From Emydura subglobosa (lineage: Eukaryota > Chordata > Testudines > Chelidae): a stretch of DNA of 64,000 bases. Of this stretch, positions 47,620-59,789 are shown in pieces; within the stretch, counting starts at the first letter, position 1, and each line of letters begins with the position of its first letter. Where the stretch lies: assembly GCA_007922225.1 (NCBI GenBank), contig ML679960.1, positions 7,976,844 to 8,040,843 of the forward strand, in the 5' to 3' direction. The notes under the pieces were generated by a model. That model had not been told where the DNA came from. It made no database searches and saw only the letters and a program-made list of their open reading frames with translations. The position numbers and the translations under genes are program-made.

Positions 47620-49869
47620 TAACCAGAACCTCCCAGAATTGGAAACTATTTAAAGCACAAATATCAAAACATGAACAAATGACAGAATTATCGAAAGTCT
47701 ATATGTAGATTATTATAAAGACCCCAAATTTCCTAGATCCAGATAATATGATATCCTAATATTCAATTAAAATAACCCTACATTCCTTTATATTGTCAAT
47801 AACTAGAGCCAAATCATAAGAGGTGCTACAACTCCTCTTGACTCAGATGCCCAGCACCTTTCAAGATTTGGCCTCTAGAGTCTACCACCTACTGATGTAG
47901 ATACCTTTTTTAAAATCAAAAGGGGTAAAATCAAAATCAACATGGTACAACAATGTAGTGGATCAAAGGGCATTTCTGATTATGTTTCTGACAGCTTTTT
48001 AAAAATTATTTTTATAATATCTGACAGACAGGATCAACACAGCAGAGTTTTGGATTATTTACATCCTTGTTATAACCAATCATTTATGGAAAACATACAT
48101 ACATACAAAAATGTAAGGTGAATTTTAAACCCCCTTCGCCCCTCTCCCCCCGTCCCTCCTGTTCTTTTTGAAGTAATGGACCACCTCAGTTTATATATGT
48201 CCTTGCTCTTGGGGTCTTCTTGGTTTTATTATCTATTTCTCTTTGGGGATTTAGAAATAATCCTGCAACAGAAAACAGATAAGCAGGATCCTTTCTTCTT
48301 TTAAAAACAGTCTTAAGCAACACTTCTGTGAGTGGCATATGTCTGCAGAAATCGAGGCTTTGCTCCACACATCTGCAAACAGATGTTACCACAAACATTT
48401 ATTCCTAGATAAAGTCAATATTTGAGATGTTTCAGCTCTAGTGTGAATTTCATGATTAGCAATTCAACTGCAACATTTCACGAGTCAAAAAGCAAGAGGA
48501 AAAAAGTATAGTGTTGGCTAAAGTGATTAAATATCTGGGTTTGAAACTCAAATTTGGTTGCATGCAATCTTGTATAGAAGGGGAAGAGGAGTGAACATTA
48601 TGGATTCCCACAAGCGGCATTAAATTGCTGTTTTATTTTTTAAAAGTGGATGGATGAGGGAGGAAAATGAATAATGGTAACAGGTTAAGAGTAACGAGAA
48701 AGTCCTTATCATATGCATCCACAGCAGCAGAATACAGAATGTTTTTTGTGACCTTGCTTACTGTGTTATCAGACAGAAGGTTTGAATAGTGAAAACTCAC
48801 TTGTCACTCACAGGTCTTTACTAGGACTTGATTTTATTCTTGGAAAATGTTAATCACTCGTCTGATGCAGCGAAGTACTTAAACACATGCTTAACACATG
48901 AATAGTCCCATTGATGTCAATGGAGTTATTCGCATGTAGAGTCCCTAACTTTCCTGTTACAGTAACTTTGTTCTCTCTTCAGAGCTGGATATCTCAAGAT
49001 TAGTTTTCACTAATGAATGGTAGGGAATTGGCAGCATCAAATTTTTGTGGCGGGGGAGAGGGGGAAGGGAAGGAATACACAAAGAGAAACCCAAACACAC
49101 TAACTGCAACATCTCAGTGAAGCAAAAACATGTATTAAACCCTGCACTATTAGTGCTGCATTACCACACTGTACATACTGTGTGGCACATTCAATGACAG
49201 AGGAAAAAAGTTAGTGTCTTGCACAGGAGCTAAAATCCCTGATGACAACGATATTTATATAAAATAAACATTTTCCTGTATATATTCTTTCCCACCATTT
49301 CTCATGCCCAGCTTTGAATTTTCAAAAACATAAAAAGTACAATTTAAAAAGAGAGATGGAGTTATTAGTTACATGAGACATTCAGTTATATTTTCAAAAT
49401 GCTGCGTGATATAGCGCACAGAGCCGCCCTTACCAGTTTTTGGCATGTCTGCAAAACCATTTTTTGACCATCCCTCCAATCTATCCAATTCCTGTAAAAC
49501 ATCAGCAGGCCACTAGGAATGCCAGCTTCTGGAAATGGCTGACTGGGATATCCCTGTGTGCACGTGCATGAAATGAGGGAAGCGGGAATAATCGTTAGGC
49601 TCCCCTGGCCTCAGGCTACTATTGTAGAAATAGATTTTGTTAATTTAAGTTAAAGAGATTGTGGATATGGTTATATATCACCTCTCTACATTCAGTGTTA
49701 CCTCTACAATGAAAAGGGGTAGATTTCTTTTTTTTTTAAATGTCGATTAAAATCAAGATCTCCTTTACATTCTAGTTTGAGTTTCCTCATGTCATGGAAA
49801 TGAAAACAAGTTGTTTTCTAAGCTCTGCAAAATGGCTGAATAATACTCAGCTGGCTTGCTCTGTTCTAC
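47620..49869. other. AT-rich intronic stretch
   Basis: No named feature. CTTAAACACATGCTTAACAC near 48877 and CCCATTGATGTCAATGGAGT near 48908 suggest a short palindromic element, not delimited. Confidence 0.4.
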
Positions 49870-49882
49870 ACTACAGAGTTAG

Positions 49883-50576
49883 TTCCAGAGGGGTAGCCAT
49901 GTTAGTTTGTATATAGCCAGCTCTGCCCACACATCGACTCTAGTGACACCATCACAGGTCCTAACAACATCAGCCACACCATAAGGAGCTCATTCACCTG
50001 CACATCTACTAATGTAATATATGCCATCATGTGCCAACAATGCCCCTCTGCCATGTACATTGGCAAAACCAGACTGTCACTACACAAAAGAATAAATGGA
50101 CATAAATCAGACATAAAAAATGGTAACATCCATAAACCAATCGGAGAGCACTTCAATCTCCCAGGACACTCTGTAGCTGATTTGAAAGTTGCCATACTTC
50201 TACAAAAAAAACCTTCAAAAACAGACTTCAGCCAGAAACTGCAGAGCTGGAACTCATATGCAAACTAGACACAATCAGACTGGGTCTGAATAGGGACTTG
50301 GAATGGTTCTCTCATTACAAGAAGTAATTGTCACTGTTCACACATTCTCACCTCCTAATCAATGGTTGTGAATAGGCCTCAACTACTCTAACTAAATGTA
50401 CTTTGCTAACACCTACCCTCCCCATTGTTGTTCCTTACCCTTAGATGTATATATATACTTCCTCTCTGATTTCTATTCCTTACATCTGATGAAGTGGGTT
50501 ACAGCCCATGAAAGCTTATGCCTGCAGAAATTAAATTTGTTAGTCTTTAAAGTGCTACAGGACTTTCGTTGTTTTT
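49883..50576 (+). mobile_element. 694-bp Penelope-like insertion with perfect 13-bp target duplication
   Basis: The 13-bp direct repeat ACTACAGAGTTAG is perfect (49870-49882 and 50577-50589). The 5' end is an inverted copy of a terminal sequence (TTCCAGAGGGGTAGCCATGT, then TAGTTTGTAT). It is followed by a GIY-YIG endonuclease remnant (MCQQCPSAMYIGKTRLSLHK, LPGHSVADLKVA) and a non-coding tail with a hammerhead-like core. A PLE that is 5'-truncated but bounded by inverted terminus and duplication is a typical PLE product. The nuclease frame at 50029-50268 is open, but the RT is absent, so the copy is immobile by itself. Confidence 0.93.
50486..50513 (+). ncRNA. Hammerhead-ribozyme-like core in PLE tail
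   Basis: CTGATGA (50486-50492), then A, then GTGGG-TTACAG-CCCAT as stem II with one G-T wobble, then GAAA (50510-50513). This gives all conserved CUGANGA/GAAA core bases. The extra A before the stem also occurs in the copy at 26337. Stems I/III and the cleavage site were not resolved by eye. Confidence 0.65.
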
Positions 50577-51184
50577 ACTACAGAGTTAGGTTGATGTAAG
50601 GCTGTCAGCCCCAGGGTAGGGTGGCGGGGGGCTCTAGCTGTGAGCTCCGTGTGGGGTTAACAGCTCGGGCTGTCAACCCTGGGGCAGTGGAGCTCCAGCT
50701 GTCAGTGCCTCCTGATGCCCCACACAGTCAAGTCAGTGGAAGCACTCCTGATGAGGACGCACACCGCTGACAGAAGGAGCATAATGGAGACATGAAACAC
50801 CACTTTTATTACTGTGGTAGTTGCATATCGACTTAATTTTAGTGTGAAGACCTTAGATGCAGGGTCTGACCTTATGCCACTTTTGATGACCTCTGGGGTC
50901 AGCTGGGAGCCAGTCAGAGCAACCTCAGGATCGTTCTTACTTATGTTATCTGATAATGGCTGGTAAGGGCCCAGCAGGCAATCTAGGGATGGCTGAAAAG
51001 CAGCTGTGCACCAGCCACATCCCCAGAACGTCCATTACGTTAATGACTTCAAAGGGAAGTGGTATAGAGCCATTTATGCCAACACTATGCCACTCAAACT
51101 TCATGCAAGGCAAATACTTAGCTGCTTGGGAAGCCACATTTATGGCCCCTTTGTGCCACCAGAGTAGCAGGAGTTAGCACCTGA

Positions 51185-51610
51185 CTCAGTCTTCTTCAAG
51201 CCTTATTCCCATCAATGGAGTCAGCTCTTCAAGTCCTTCTTCTCCATTTCCAATATGTCTTTGAGCAGTTCCTTGGAACCACCGCAGCTAATCAGATCCT
51301 TTGGTATAACAGCCATCTATCTAGTTTTGTGTCTTCCAATCCTTCTCTTACCCTCCACTTCTAAGTTTAACATCCTGTTTCCTATAGATTTTTCCAATCT
51401 TCTTTTCCCATGCCCAAACCATCTAAACACGGATTCCCTCAGCTTTTCTATAACTGGTACCACCTTCACACTTCCCCTAATTCATTTGTTCTGATCATAG
51501 TCCATACCTGTGACTCCGAGCATCCATCTTAACATTTTAATTTCCACTCTCTTCCTCAGTGCCCAGCATTCAGAGCCATGCAAAAGTGCATGTCTAATTA
51601 CATCTTGTAA
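51185..51610 (-). pseudogene. LINE reverse-transcriptase C-terminal relic
   Basis: Read on the minus strand the sequence gives HGSECWALRKRVEIKMLRWM, then LGVTGMDYDQNK, RESVFRWFGHGKRRLEKSIG and KRRIGRHKTR. This matches the pattern ECWALK...MLRWM-G-TR-D-IRN...LRWFGHV-RR. The pattern is typical of the region after RT in some LINEs. Stop codons interrupt it. It differs from the 7.3-8.6 kb LINE, so at least two LINE lineages beyond CR1 are present. Confidence 0.8.
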
Positions 51611-53500
51611 GTCTTACTTTTCAATTTGATTAGCATTTTCCTATTGCAGATCACTCCATTCACTTCTTTCCATTTAGTCTATGCTTCTCCTTTTCTGCTT
51701 ATAAGTGCATTGTTGACTTAACCATTATCCTGTACTATCAAACCTGGCCCTGTAACTTCATAAAGTCATCTAACTTTCACACAGTGCCCTGCCTGGTCTT
51801 TGAATACCTGATAGGCAGATTGCTATGTACATACAGAGAATTAGTCATGCATGTCATATTTAATGTCTGAATGTAACAGAAGTAATAGAAGTGATAGAAG
51901 TGCACAGGCATTTCTAGACAAATAATGATTGTTATCAATTTCTTATTTTAAAGCTTAAAAGGTTAATTACATCCTATGATACTTGAAAAATGCTGCTGTA
52001 GTATTAGAGAAAAAGGCAAATAGAAGATTTGGAACAGCTACTGCAGACATTTCCTCCACCATCCCTCTCTCAAGATCTACAGAGGAATAGATTTTCCTGA
52101 TTCAACAACTATTTGATCTCTCAGAGGAACCCTTTTGTTAAGTTCTGCAAAGTTTTAGTTTTTCTTTCATTAGTATTCACTTCAGTAGGAAAAGAGTTAT
52201 ATTAATATTTTAGAAGTGCAGCACTAGGACTGTATTTACACTTTACCTGTTAGGTAATAATGGTCATTTCAAGACTAAAATGTTACTAAAATGTCTTATA
52301 GATTTATGTACCCTTTCTACCACCCATACTGAGATAGGAAACATTGGAAATTGGGATGTGAACTATGAAAAATATTTTTTTCTTTAATTAGAAGCAGCTC
52401 TGGGATTTTTAACTTATTTATTTATTTATTTTGGAGGAATGGAAATAGTCTAATCTTTAAGGAAAAAAAATATTCATTTCTTTTCTAAAGCACCCAGAGT
52501 ATTAGATATCTCTTTTATAAATATAAATACGTATTTTGCCTGTGGCATAGAATCATCAGAGAGCAAGGTGGTCTAGTGGGTAGCACACCCAATATCGCCT
52601 TCCAGGAGGAAGACCTTTCAGCCCAGTTCCTCACCCGAGGATGGCTTTAGCTTTACCTTGGTTTGCAATGTTCTCTTCTCGGGGCGGGGTGTGTGTGTGT
52701 TTGATATTGGAATGTGGCTCATGTCCCTCCTTCAGTAGGGACAGTTGGTAGGAGAGCCCAGGCCCTCCCACTCCACTGGGATCCAACCTATTAGAGTCAT
52801 CCAGTCACCCTGGATTGCCCTCCAAGTTACCCTCCCTGGGTCACTTCCTACCATCTCTCTCCCCCCACAGCTCCAAGTCCAAATAAGGTACCAAAGGAAA
52901 AGAAGAGACAACTAAACTTTGAGCCCCAACTAGGTTCAACATTCGTCAGAGGGAGGCTTCTTCAGTACCCCTCTCCAGGATCCCACAGGGTAGGTCTGTC
53001 TTCCTTGCCCCTTTGACTCAGTAGCTCGCTTTTAAGCTTCCTCCCCAGTTGGTCTGGAGAGGTATGAATTGGACCCCTTCAGGCCCAGTGAGGGATTTGC
53101 TCACCTCATCACACCTCTCTTCTATCTTGTTACAGGTCCTCGGGGTGCCTATGCTAATGTCTGGATGAATATATTTGTGAAATGTACCTGCACAAATGCA
53201 AATCTCTCTTGATCAAATCTGCTAGGAAAGAAGCTCAGGATCTGCTACACTAGCTTTTCTCCTTAAGTTATATCACTGGGAGGTACTGTATTTTGTCTCT
53301 TTCTTATTTCTGACTTTTATATATGTTGATAACTTAAAGTTAGCTGCTGGACCACACTGATGAGAGAATGCGCAGAGAGGTTAGGACTCAGGGGACTAAG
53401 GATCACTGAATTTCAGTGTGCTCCTAAGTCACTTTAGATGCTCTTGAAAATTCTGCCCTTAACTTTTCAGTCTCAGTTTATCTACCAGTAATAATTAAAC
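51611..53500. other. Intronic stretch; possible tRNA-like SINE at 52.56 kb
   Basis: GCAAGGTGGTCTAGTGGGTA (52564-52583) resembles a tRNA A-box region and AAGACCTTTCAGCCCAGTTC a weak B box. The following GC-richer sequence up to about 53150 looks like an old repeat. The rest is AT-rich. Confidence 0.35.
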
Positions 53501-53502
53501 AT

Positions 53503-53600
53503 GAGATTTTCAAAAGAGCCTAAGGGAGTTAGACGCCCAATGTCTATTGACATTCAGTGGTGCCGGACACCTAACTCCCTTTGATTCTTCCGAAAATCCC
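53503..53600. repeat. 98-bp hairpin MITE
   Basis: Left GAGATTTTCAAAAGAGCCTA plus GGGAGTTAGACGCCC pairs with right GGACACCTAACTCCC plus TTTGATTCTTCCGAAAATCCC. Most of the element is a stem of about 40 bp. Non-coding. No confident target duplication. Confidence 0.75.
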
Positions 53601-55217
53601 AGGTAAAGTTGTACTTGTTTAACATCACAAAGGTGCTGTGGAACAATACATGAGCATGAAATATTATTGTTATGGCCCGGGCAAAAGAGAAAAAAATTCC
53701 TCCTGGAGTTAGGCCACTGCAGCAGAATCCATCTCAATCCCCTCAGCCAGGAGGCTAGGAACTGGCTACTTGCACAGTCCAGAAAGTGAATAGGGCAAGC
53801 CAGATTTTAAAGCAGCTCTCCCCTGAGGAATGGTGGCAATGATATTGCTGACTGCCTTTATTCTCGAGGGAATACTCTACAGGCAGATGCCCTGTGCCTA
53901 TTAATATTATTTTTATTCTAGAACTGTGTTTATATAAGGTATCATATGGATTCACTTCAAGGGGTTGCTAGTGTGGATTTACAGAGAGTGTCTATTTAAT
54001 TTATAGTTTTGGGATAATTTTCACCTCCCACATAAAATAATTGTCTGTTTCAAGCTCAGCTTCATTAGGAAGCTCTGCTGGGACCCATGTTTATATTTAG
54101 AACATTTCTTGCCCTCCTATGAAATCAGCATGTTTATCAGTTGGCTCCTGTAGTTTTTATTTGAATTCTATTATTACAACTGGATTCAAGTTTTATACAA
54201 TGCGTTATCACTTAGAAAAGAAGCTATTGTTATACCTTTTACAATTTCTGAATAAAAAGAGAACCACCCCTACTTTTGCCAGCCCCCCCCTCCCCCCCCC
54301 ACACAAATATGGTCAGTTCAGATTTGTACAGCAGTCCACAGGTCTCAAATGTCATCCAAGTCCCATGAGGTCTTTATGACAGGAGCTTCTGTGGCCCCTG
54401 CAGCAGATCAGAACTGGGAGAGGGCAAAGGTGGCTTAAAGCCATTTTAGTGCTCCCCCTGCCTTTGAGCTGCGAGTTCTGTGCTGTGCCTCTTAGAGATG
54501 CAGCATAGAATTTCATCTATGTGTACAGAATGATAATTGGGCTCTTGTAAGCTGACTGCTGCTCTGTAATGTAATATATCAACTGTCCATTATGCAAGTT
54601 AGTGTAATTTATGTTGAAGTTTTTCTTTTCTCTCGTCATGGGACTCCTTGTCCTTTTTGGTTATGAAGTTGTCTCACAGATTCACACTAAAATGGGGGCT
54701 TACAAAATCTTTGCATCAGTTGTATCAAAGGAAGTTATAGAGTTGAGTTTCAATTCAATCTCTATAAAGACAGGAAGGAAACCATCCACAGTTAAATTCA
54801 AGGATTTCATATGCAAAAAGTCCCATTGGTGTTTTTTGTTATTGCAGTTATTGTTGTTTTATGATATCAGATTCACGGTATTAAATGTAAGCTTTTTACT
54901 CAAAATATCAAGAGCCACATTGATTTTAAGTGATTTTAATAGAACAGTCCTTGTACGTGAGCAATTCGAAACACTGAAGGTTTTTGTAAGTTTTTCCTTT
55001 AGCATGAAAACAAATTGCCTAACCTGTTCTGCAAAAGCCATATCCACACATGCCACACACAACTAGTAACACATGAATTTATTCCAGCACTAGAAAAACA
55101 TTATCCAAAGATCAGCAGTATTAAAATTATTAACAGTGACTATTCAGATAAATTCTCTTCCCCTAATGAATTTTGGTCCCAGTCCAGCAAAGCACTTAAG
55201 CACAAACTGAGCTCTTA
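53601..55217. other. Intronic stretch
   Basis: It includes C-rich runs at 54282-54300 and the longest lone frame in AT-rich DNA (54611-55066, 151 codons), which has no recognisable domain and no exon-like boundaries. Confidence 0.5.
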
Positions 55218-55456
55218 GGCCTGGTCTACACAAGAAAGTTCTACACCCGAGTGAAGTTGTTAAATTGAACTAAGTCCCTGTGTAGGCAGCACTATGTTGA
55301 CGGAAGTATTTTTCTGCCGATTTAGCTACTGCCTCTCAGGGAACTGGATTACCTATGCTGACAGGGCAACCCTTCCCAGCAGTGTAGGTACTGTCTAACT
55401 GAAGTGCTACAGCCATGTAGCTGTGCCGCTATAGCGTTTAAAGTGTAGACAAGCCC
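55218..55456. repeat. 239-bp MITE with GGCCTGGTCTACAC ends
   Basis: GGCCTGGTCTACAC at the left pairs with GTGTAGACAAGCCC at the right, with one main mismatch. The interior shows TACTGCCTCTCAGGGAACTG and further GTGTAG words. It follows TTA. I know closely similar elements from turtle genomes; family assignment is from memory. Confidence 0.8.
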
Positions 55457-55823
55457 CTCCATCACTTTTTGAGCCCTTCATTGCCTACCTGATCTCTTAT
55501 ATAGTATCAAGACATTGATTCCCACCTTTTTTCCACAAATGTAGCCAGCAAAATTTTAAAACTTTCCAAGAAGCACCTTCACACATTCTCTCTTTCCTGC
55601 CCTTATGCATGAGAGGAGCTCCCCCTAAATATCCACAAAGCCATTTCACTGTCCTGCTTCATATACCCTCCTTAAAATTCTCGTCTGCTGTGATGCTTAT
55701 ATAAAAAAAATCAGATCAGTTGTAAGGTAGCTGGTTTTCTGTGAATGCTGTTTGTTGTGCTGATTAGTATAGTCTCATTGTGCTGTACCTCATCTATCTT
55801 TTTAGCCACCTGTTGTCTTACAC

Positions 55824-55950
55824 TTAGATTGTAATCTCTTCAGGTCAGGGTTTGTTTGTTATATGTTTGTACAGTGCCTAGCACAGTAAGGCTGTGGCCT
55901 CTAGGCACTAAAGGAATACAAATACATAAATGAATAATGATGATACCAAC
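55824..55950 (+). repeat. Old L2/MIR-type retroposon tail
   Basis: GATTGTAATCTCTTCAGGTC, then GTACAGTGCCTAGCACAGTA and GGCACTAAAGGAATACAAAT, matches the conserved 3' end shared by ancient L2-mobilised SINEs, as I recall it. Non-coding. Confidence 0.6.
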
Positions 55951-57970
55951 AGCAATGTCAAACAAGTAAGCAGTCCAATGGAGGTGGTTTCCTGAACTGG
56001 AGCCTTAAAATTCATGTAACAGGTCACTCTGAGGAACTACAGGGGGAAAAAAATCTATTACCCACTGAATAGATACAGTATGGACAGTGGTGGTGCAAGT
56101 TTCTAATCATCGGCATGCAAATGAGCCTCAGTGCTGCCCTGGAGAATTCATTCTCAATGTCCTCTCTGCTGAGCCTAACAGTATTGCCAATTTGTGCCAA
56201 CCGTGATGGCTTCCTTTTGAACAGAAACTTATTTGATACAAAATGGACTAAGATAATAAATTCTCTTCACAACAGAGCAACAAACAATAATTGGAGGGAA
56301 GTGACCCTCAGCCACTGCTAACCTGTTCGCATTTCAAGTTGATGCTTTAGGGCCTGATCCAAAATGAACTGAAATCAGTGAAAACTCTCCCATTTATTTC
56401 AATGACTTTTGGATCAGGACCTTAGAAATAAAAAGATATTGCATGTGCCAACGTTTAAACACCTCAGAGAAATAAGAAAGTGGCTGCTAAACACTCTCCC
56501 AGAGAAATTTGTTTGAGTGACTTTTTTATTATTACAAAAACCAAATATATTCTCTGTCATGTCATAATGAGATGGACAAACTGTTTTAAAATATTGGTTT
56601 TCTTTATGGCTATAGAGTAATAAAAAGGAGTCTTCTGGCATATATACTATATCTCAAGAGATCCAATTTTCAGATTCATGGCAGTTTTCCTTTTTAACAC
56701 TCAGCTTTCTTTTGGATACAAGTCCCTCTAGCACAACATGCTGCATTTTCTACCCTTTAATAGTCAGCTTAAGGGCTCAAAGAAATTTTTTCATTCTGCT
56801 GTGTTCTATAAAAATGCTAAAATCTTTCAAAAAGAAATCTTGTAATTCTAATTATTTTTTAAGGGTATTTAGAACGCCATTTAGCATATTATTCACTTCA
56901 AACACACGAATCAGCCTTCCAGTATTTCTCATAATTTAGAATAACTTCTTTATTTAAGAAGTCTAACAGCATGACATAGTCTAAAAATAATTCTGCTAGC
57001 TATTTCATGTTAAACAGAATAACAGTAACGCTTTGAACTAGGCATAAATGATAGCTCTAGTCCCCCAAGTGACAGGACCTGCTGAAGAGGGCTGGCTCAA
57101 GGTTCTCCACGCCACTTAAGCTCTGCACAGGGGCTGCAGTGAGGTCCAGCTAGCTCAGCAGCTGCACAGAAATGCCTATGCATCCACTGCATGCTGCCGC
57201 ACTAGTTTCAGTTCCAGCTCTACTTTGGGCACAGGATAAGCACGGCTCAATGATGGATGCAGCGGATGTCTGCAGATCGGTGTTTATGCAGATTTGAGAG
57301 CCACAGTGCAATCTACAAGTGTACAGAAGAGGTTGAGGCTGCCAATATAAGCCACAAGCTGGAGTAACATCATTTAGGAAGTTATGGGACAACCTTGCTC
57401 CCTAAACCAGGATTAGAAAGGGTGAATTTCTATTCCCAAACTGCTGCAGTCCACATGATTTAATTCTGGTTGAGTGAATTCTTCCCTTAGTGTGTATTAG
57501 TGGGCGAATGAAATGAAATTTAACACCATATGTACACAAGGACCACACATTTTTCTGTTGTGCATTTTGGTACCATGCAAAACATCATGTGAGGAGGTAC
57601 TGTTATGTACATGGGAATTATAAAGATATATCACTATTCTGAAAGTGAATATAGGACATCTAAAGGACACTAAGGGCTAAATTTTCAAAAGGGGCTGAGG
57701 CCTTGCCTCCCTTTTTATAGGTGCAATTTATACTGATAAAATTACACGTGACATGACTTGCTGAGGAAAGTCAAGTAGCCGTGATTCTAACTACATGATC
57801 TGACCCACAATGAGATAGTTAAGTGAGCAAGTACCTAAATTAGTATCCTGCAAATCAACTGTAGATACAAAACTATGAGTTTAAACTTAGGAAGTGCAGC
57901 TGGCACCTGGAAAAAGTGGCCAAGATTTTGAAATTTTGGCCATTAATGTACCTTAAAAATATACATTATA
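55951..57970. other. Intronic stretch
   Basis: Apart from the 56.35-kb hairpin nothing is named. A GC-richer patch at 57060-57420 contains an 80-codon minus-strand frame with no recognised family. Confidence 0.4.
56350..56421. repeat. 72-bp Harbinger-like hairpin MITE with TTA duplication
   Basis: TTA flanks the element at 56347-56349 and 56422-56424. The ends GGGCCTGATCCAAAA and TTTTGGATCAGGACC are 14/15 complementary. A TTA duplication with short G-rich inverted repeats fits PIF/Harbinger miniature elements. Confidence 0.75.
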
Positions 57971-57972
57971 GA

Positions 57973-58485
57973 GAGCTGGCTGAAAAAGTTGGTTTTTTTC
58001 TTCTGAAATTTTATGAGAAAATGAAAAATGTCTCATTTTAGTTTAAATTTTCCATAGAAAATTTCAAATTTTTGGGGAGAAGTTCGAACTTCAAAAAATT
58101 TCAGACAAAACATGAAAAATTTCAATTAGGAGAAGCTGCTACATTACCTCAAGCTCCCATTCTCCTCTACAGTTTGGGCTGCCTGGTTGGACTACATGTC
58201 TCATGATGCAATAAAGTGTCCTCTCTCAGAGAGGAGAGATAGGGCCTCATAGGCACCCTGGCTATGGTGCATCATGGGAAATGTATTCCAGTCATGGAGC
58301 ATGGCCCATACAGAAGATGGGGACATGAGGCTACCAAACTTTCATGAGGTTTCAGGTTAGCATTTACAAAACAAAATATTTTCGGGTTTTTTTTTTCAAT
58401 AAAAAAATTAGGTTTTCTGACATAAACAGACATTTTCCATGAAATTTTGTTTTGTTAAAAAAAAAAAATCAGTTCAGAACAACTC
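57973..58485. repeat. 513-bp AAATTTT-rich MITE with inner palindrome
   Basis: Left GAGCTGGCTGAAAAAG and reverse-complemented right GAGTTGTTCTGAACTGA are imperfect inverted repeats. The AT arms (about 58000-58130 and 58370-58470) enclose a balanced core holding GGACTACATGTCTCATGATGCA (58189-58210) and its inverse (58268-58289). Non-coding; same style as the repeat at 46.6-47.6 kb. Confidence 0.65.
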
Positions 58486-59789
58486 AGATAGAAAACTTTT
58501 GAGCAAACGTAACAATATAGTCCACTGAACCATGATGTTGCCACTTATTCAGTTGCATATGCAGTACTTAATAAGCAGTATTAGTAATAAAATGAACATT
58601 ACAGAACTACGCCCAAAGCGAGGAAAAAAATTAAGCTACTGAGTGCTAATTTTGTCTCTTTGTTTTATAAGGTCTATAAACAATGCATATAATATACCAT
58701 TAACTTGCCCTATGTTTTTAATTGCCATTCCTCCCCATCTCTCATAACCAGAAATTTGGTGCTATGCTTCTCTCTATTTTTCTCAAATGACATCCAACTT
58801 CTTCACAGATCATGGTAATTTCTCCATTTGTATATCCAAACCAATTAACAGGAAAAGATGGGCATCCTTAACCCTAATTTTTCCATTGCCCAAGTACGGA
58901 GGTTTTAAGCAATCTGAGGGGCACTGTAGTCTAGCAATGAAACCAAGGTTCTACTACTTCAAAGACCAAGATATTGTTCCCATAAACTTCCTATATAATC
59001 TATGGCTATTAAACTCAATGATCTTCATTTAGCACCTCTGAAAAACAGTTTGGTACACATTCCCCTTAAATCACATGAGTATTTTGTTGTAGAATACATG
59101 AATAATTTTATCAGGCCCTGGATTTTTTTTCTTCCCTTCCCCACCTTTGTCCTCCTGGAAACAAGCTGGCCAGCTCATTTTAGCCCTGATTTTTTTTGTT
59201 TCTTTTTTTTGTTTTTTCTCTATCCCCTTCATTGACAGAAGATCATGTCTAGTTTTCAAATAATGGCAAATTCTTAAATATTTTACTATTCTTTCCCTTA
59301 AAAACTGCTTCTTGTATAATACAATATCAAAATCTACCTGTATTTCCAATGCTGTGATGTAATGTTATTTTATTGGGTAGAAAGAAGAAACATCAGACTA
59401 TTTGCAAAAATTTCAAAAAGGAGCCACTTCAGGTCTTTTAATTTCAGAAAGTACACACTCAGTTTAATCAAAGATTTCAGACATATTCTAGCTGTCAGTA
59501 AGACTTAAACCTAAACATTTGAAAACATAAGGATTTTGCTTTGTTTTCTCTTTATTTTTTCCGAGTTAAAAGGGGGACCAAACTTAGCTATATAATGGGA
59601 CCAAAATTAGTCATATAACAGCATTGTGGTTGTAACTTTAATTATGGAGATACCAGCAACTCTCCATAATAACTTTGGCCGTGCAGTTCCAAAACATACA
59701 GGCTAATGGAACACTTCTATTAGCTATAGAAGGGTCTTGACTTTGTTTCAGAACTGCAGATGCTAAACAGAGGGCACCTCACACACATA
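58486..59789. other. AT-rich intronic stretch
   Basis: Nothing recognised; short T runs near 59120-59220. Confidence 0.45.

Noticed and set aside
54611..55066. 151-codon ORF, the longest in AT-rich sequence
   Set aside because: It is rich in Phe, Leu, Lys and Ser as expected from AT-rich DNA. No domain, Kozak context or exon-like boundary was seen, so it is probably chance.
57060..57420. Possible extra exon in a GC-richer patch
   Set aside because: The 80-codon frame contains no dystrophin-like heptads, and exon 51 joins exon 52 in frame without it.
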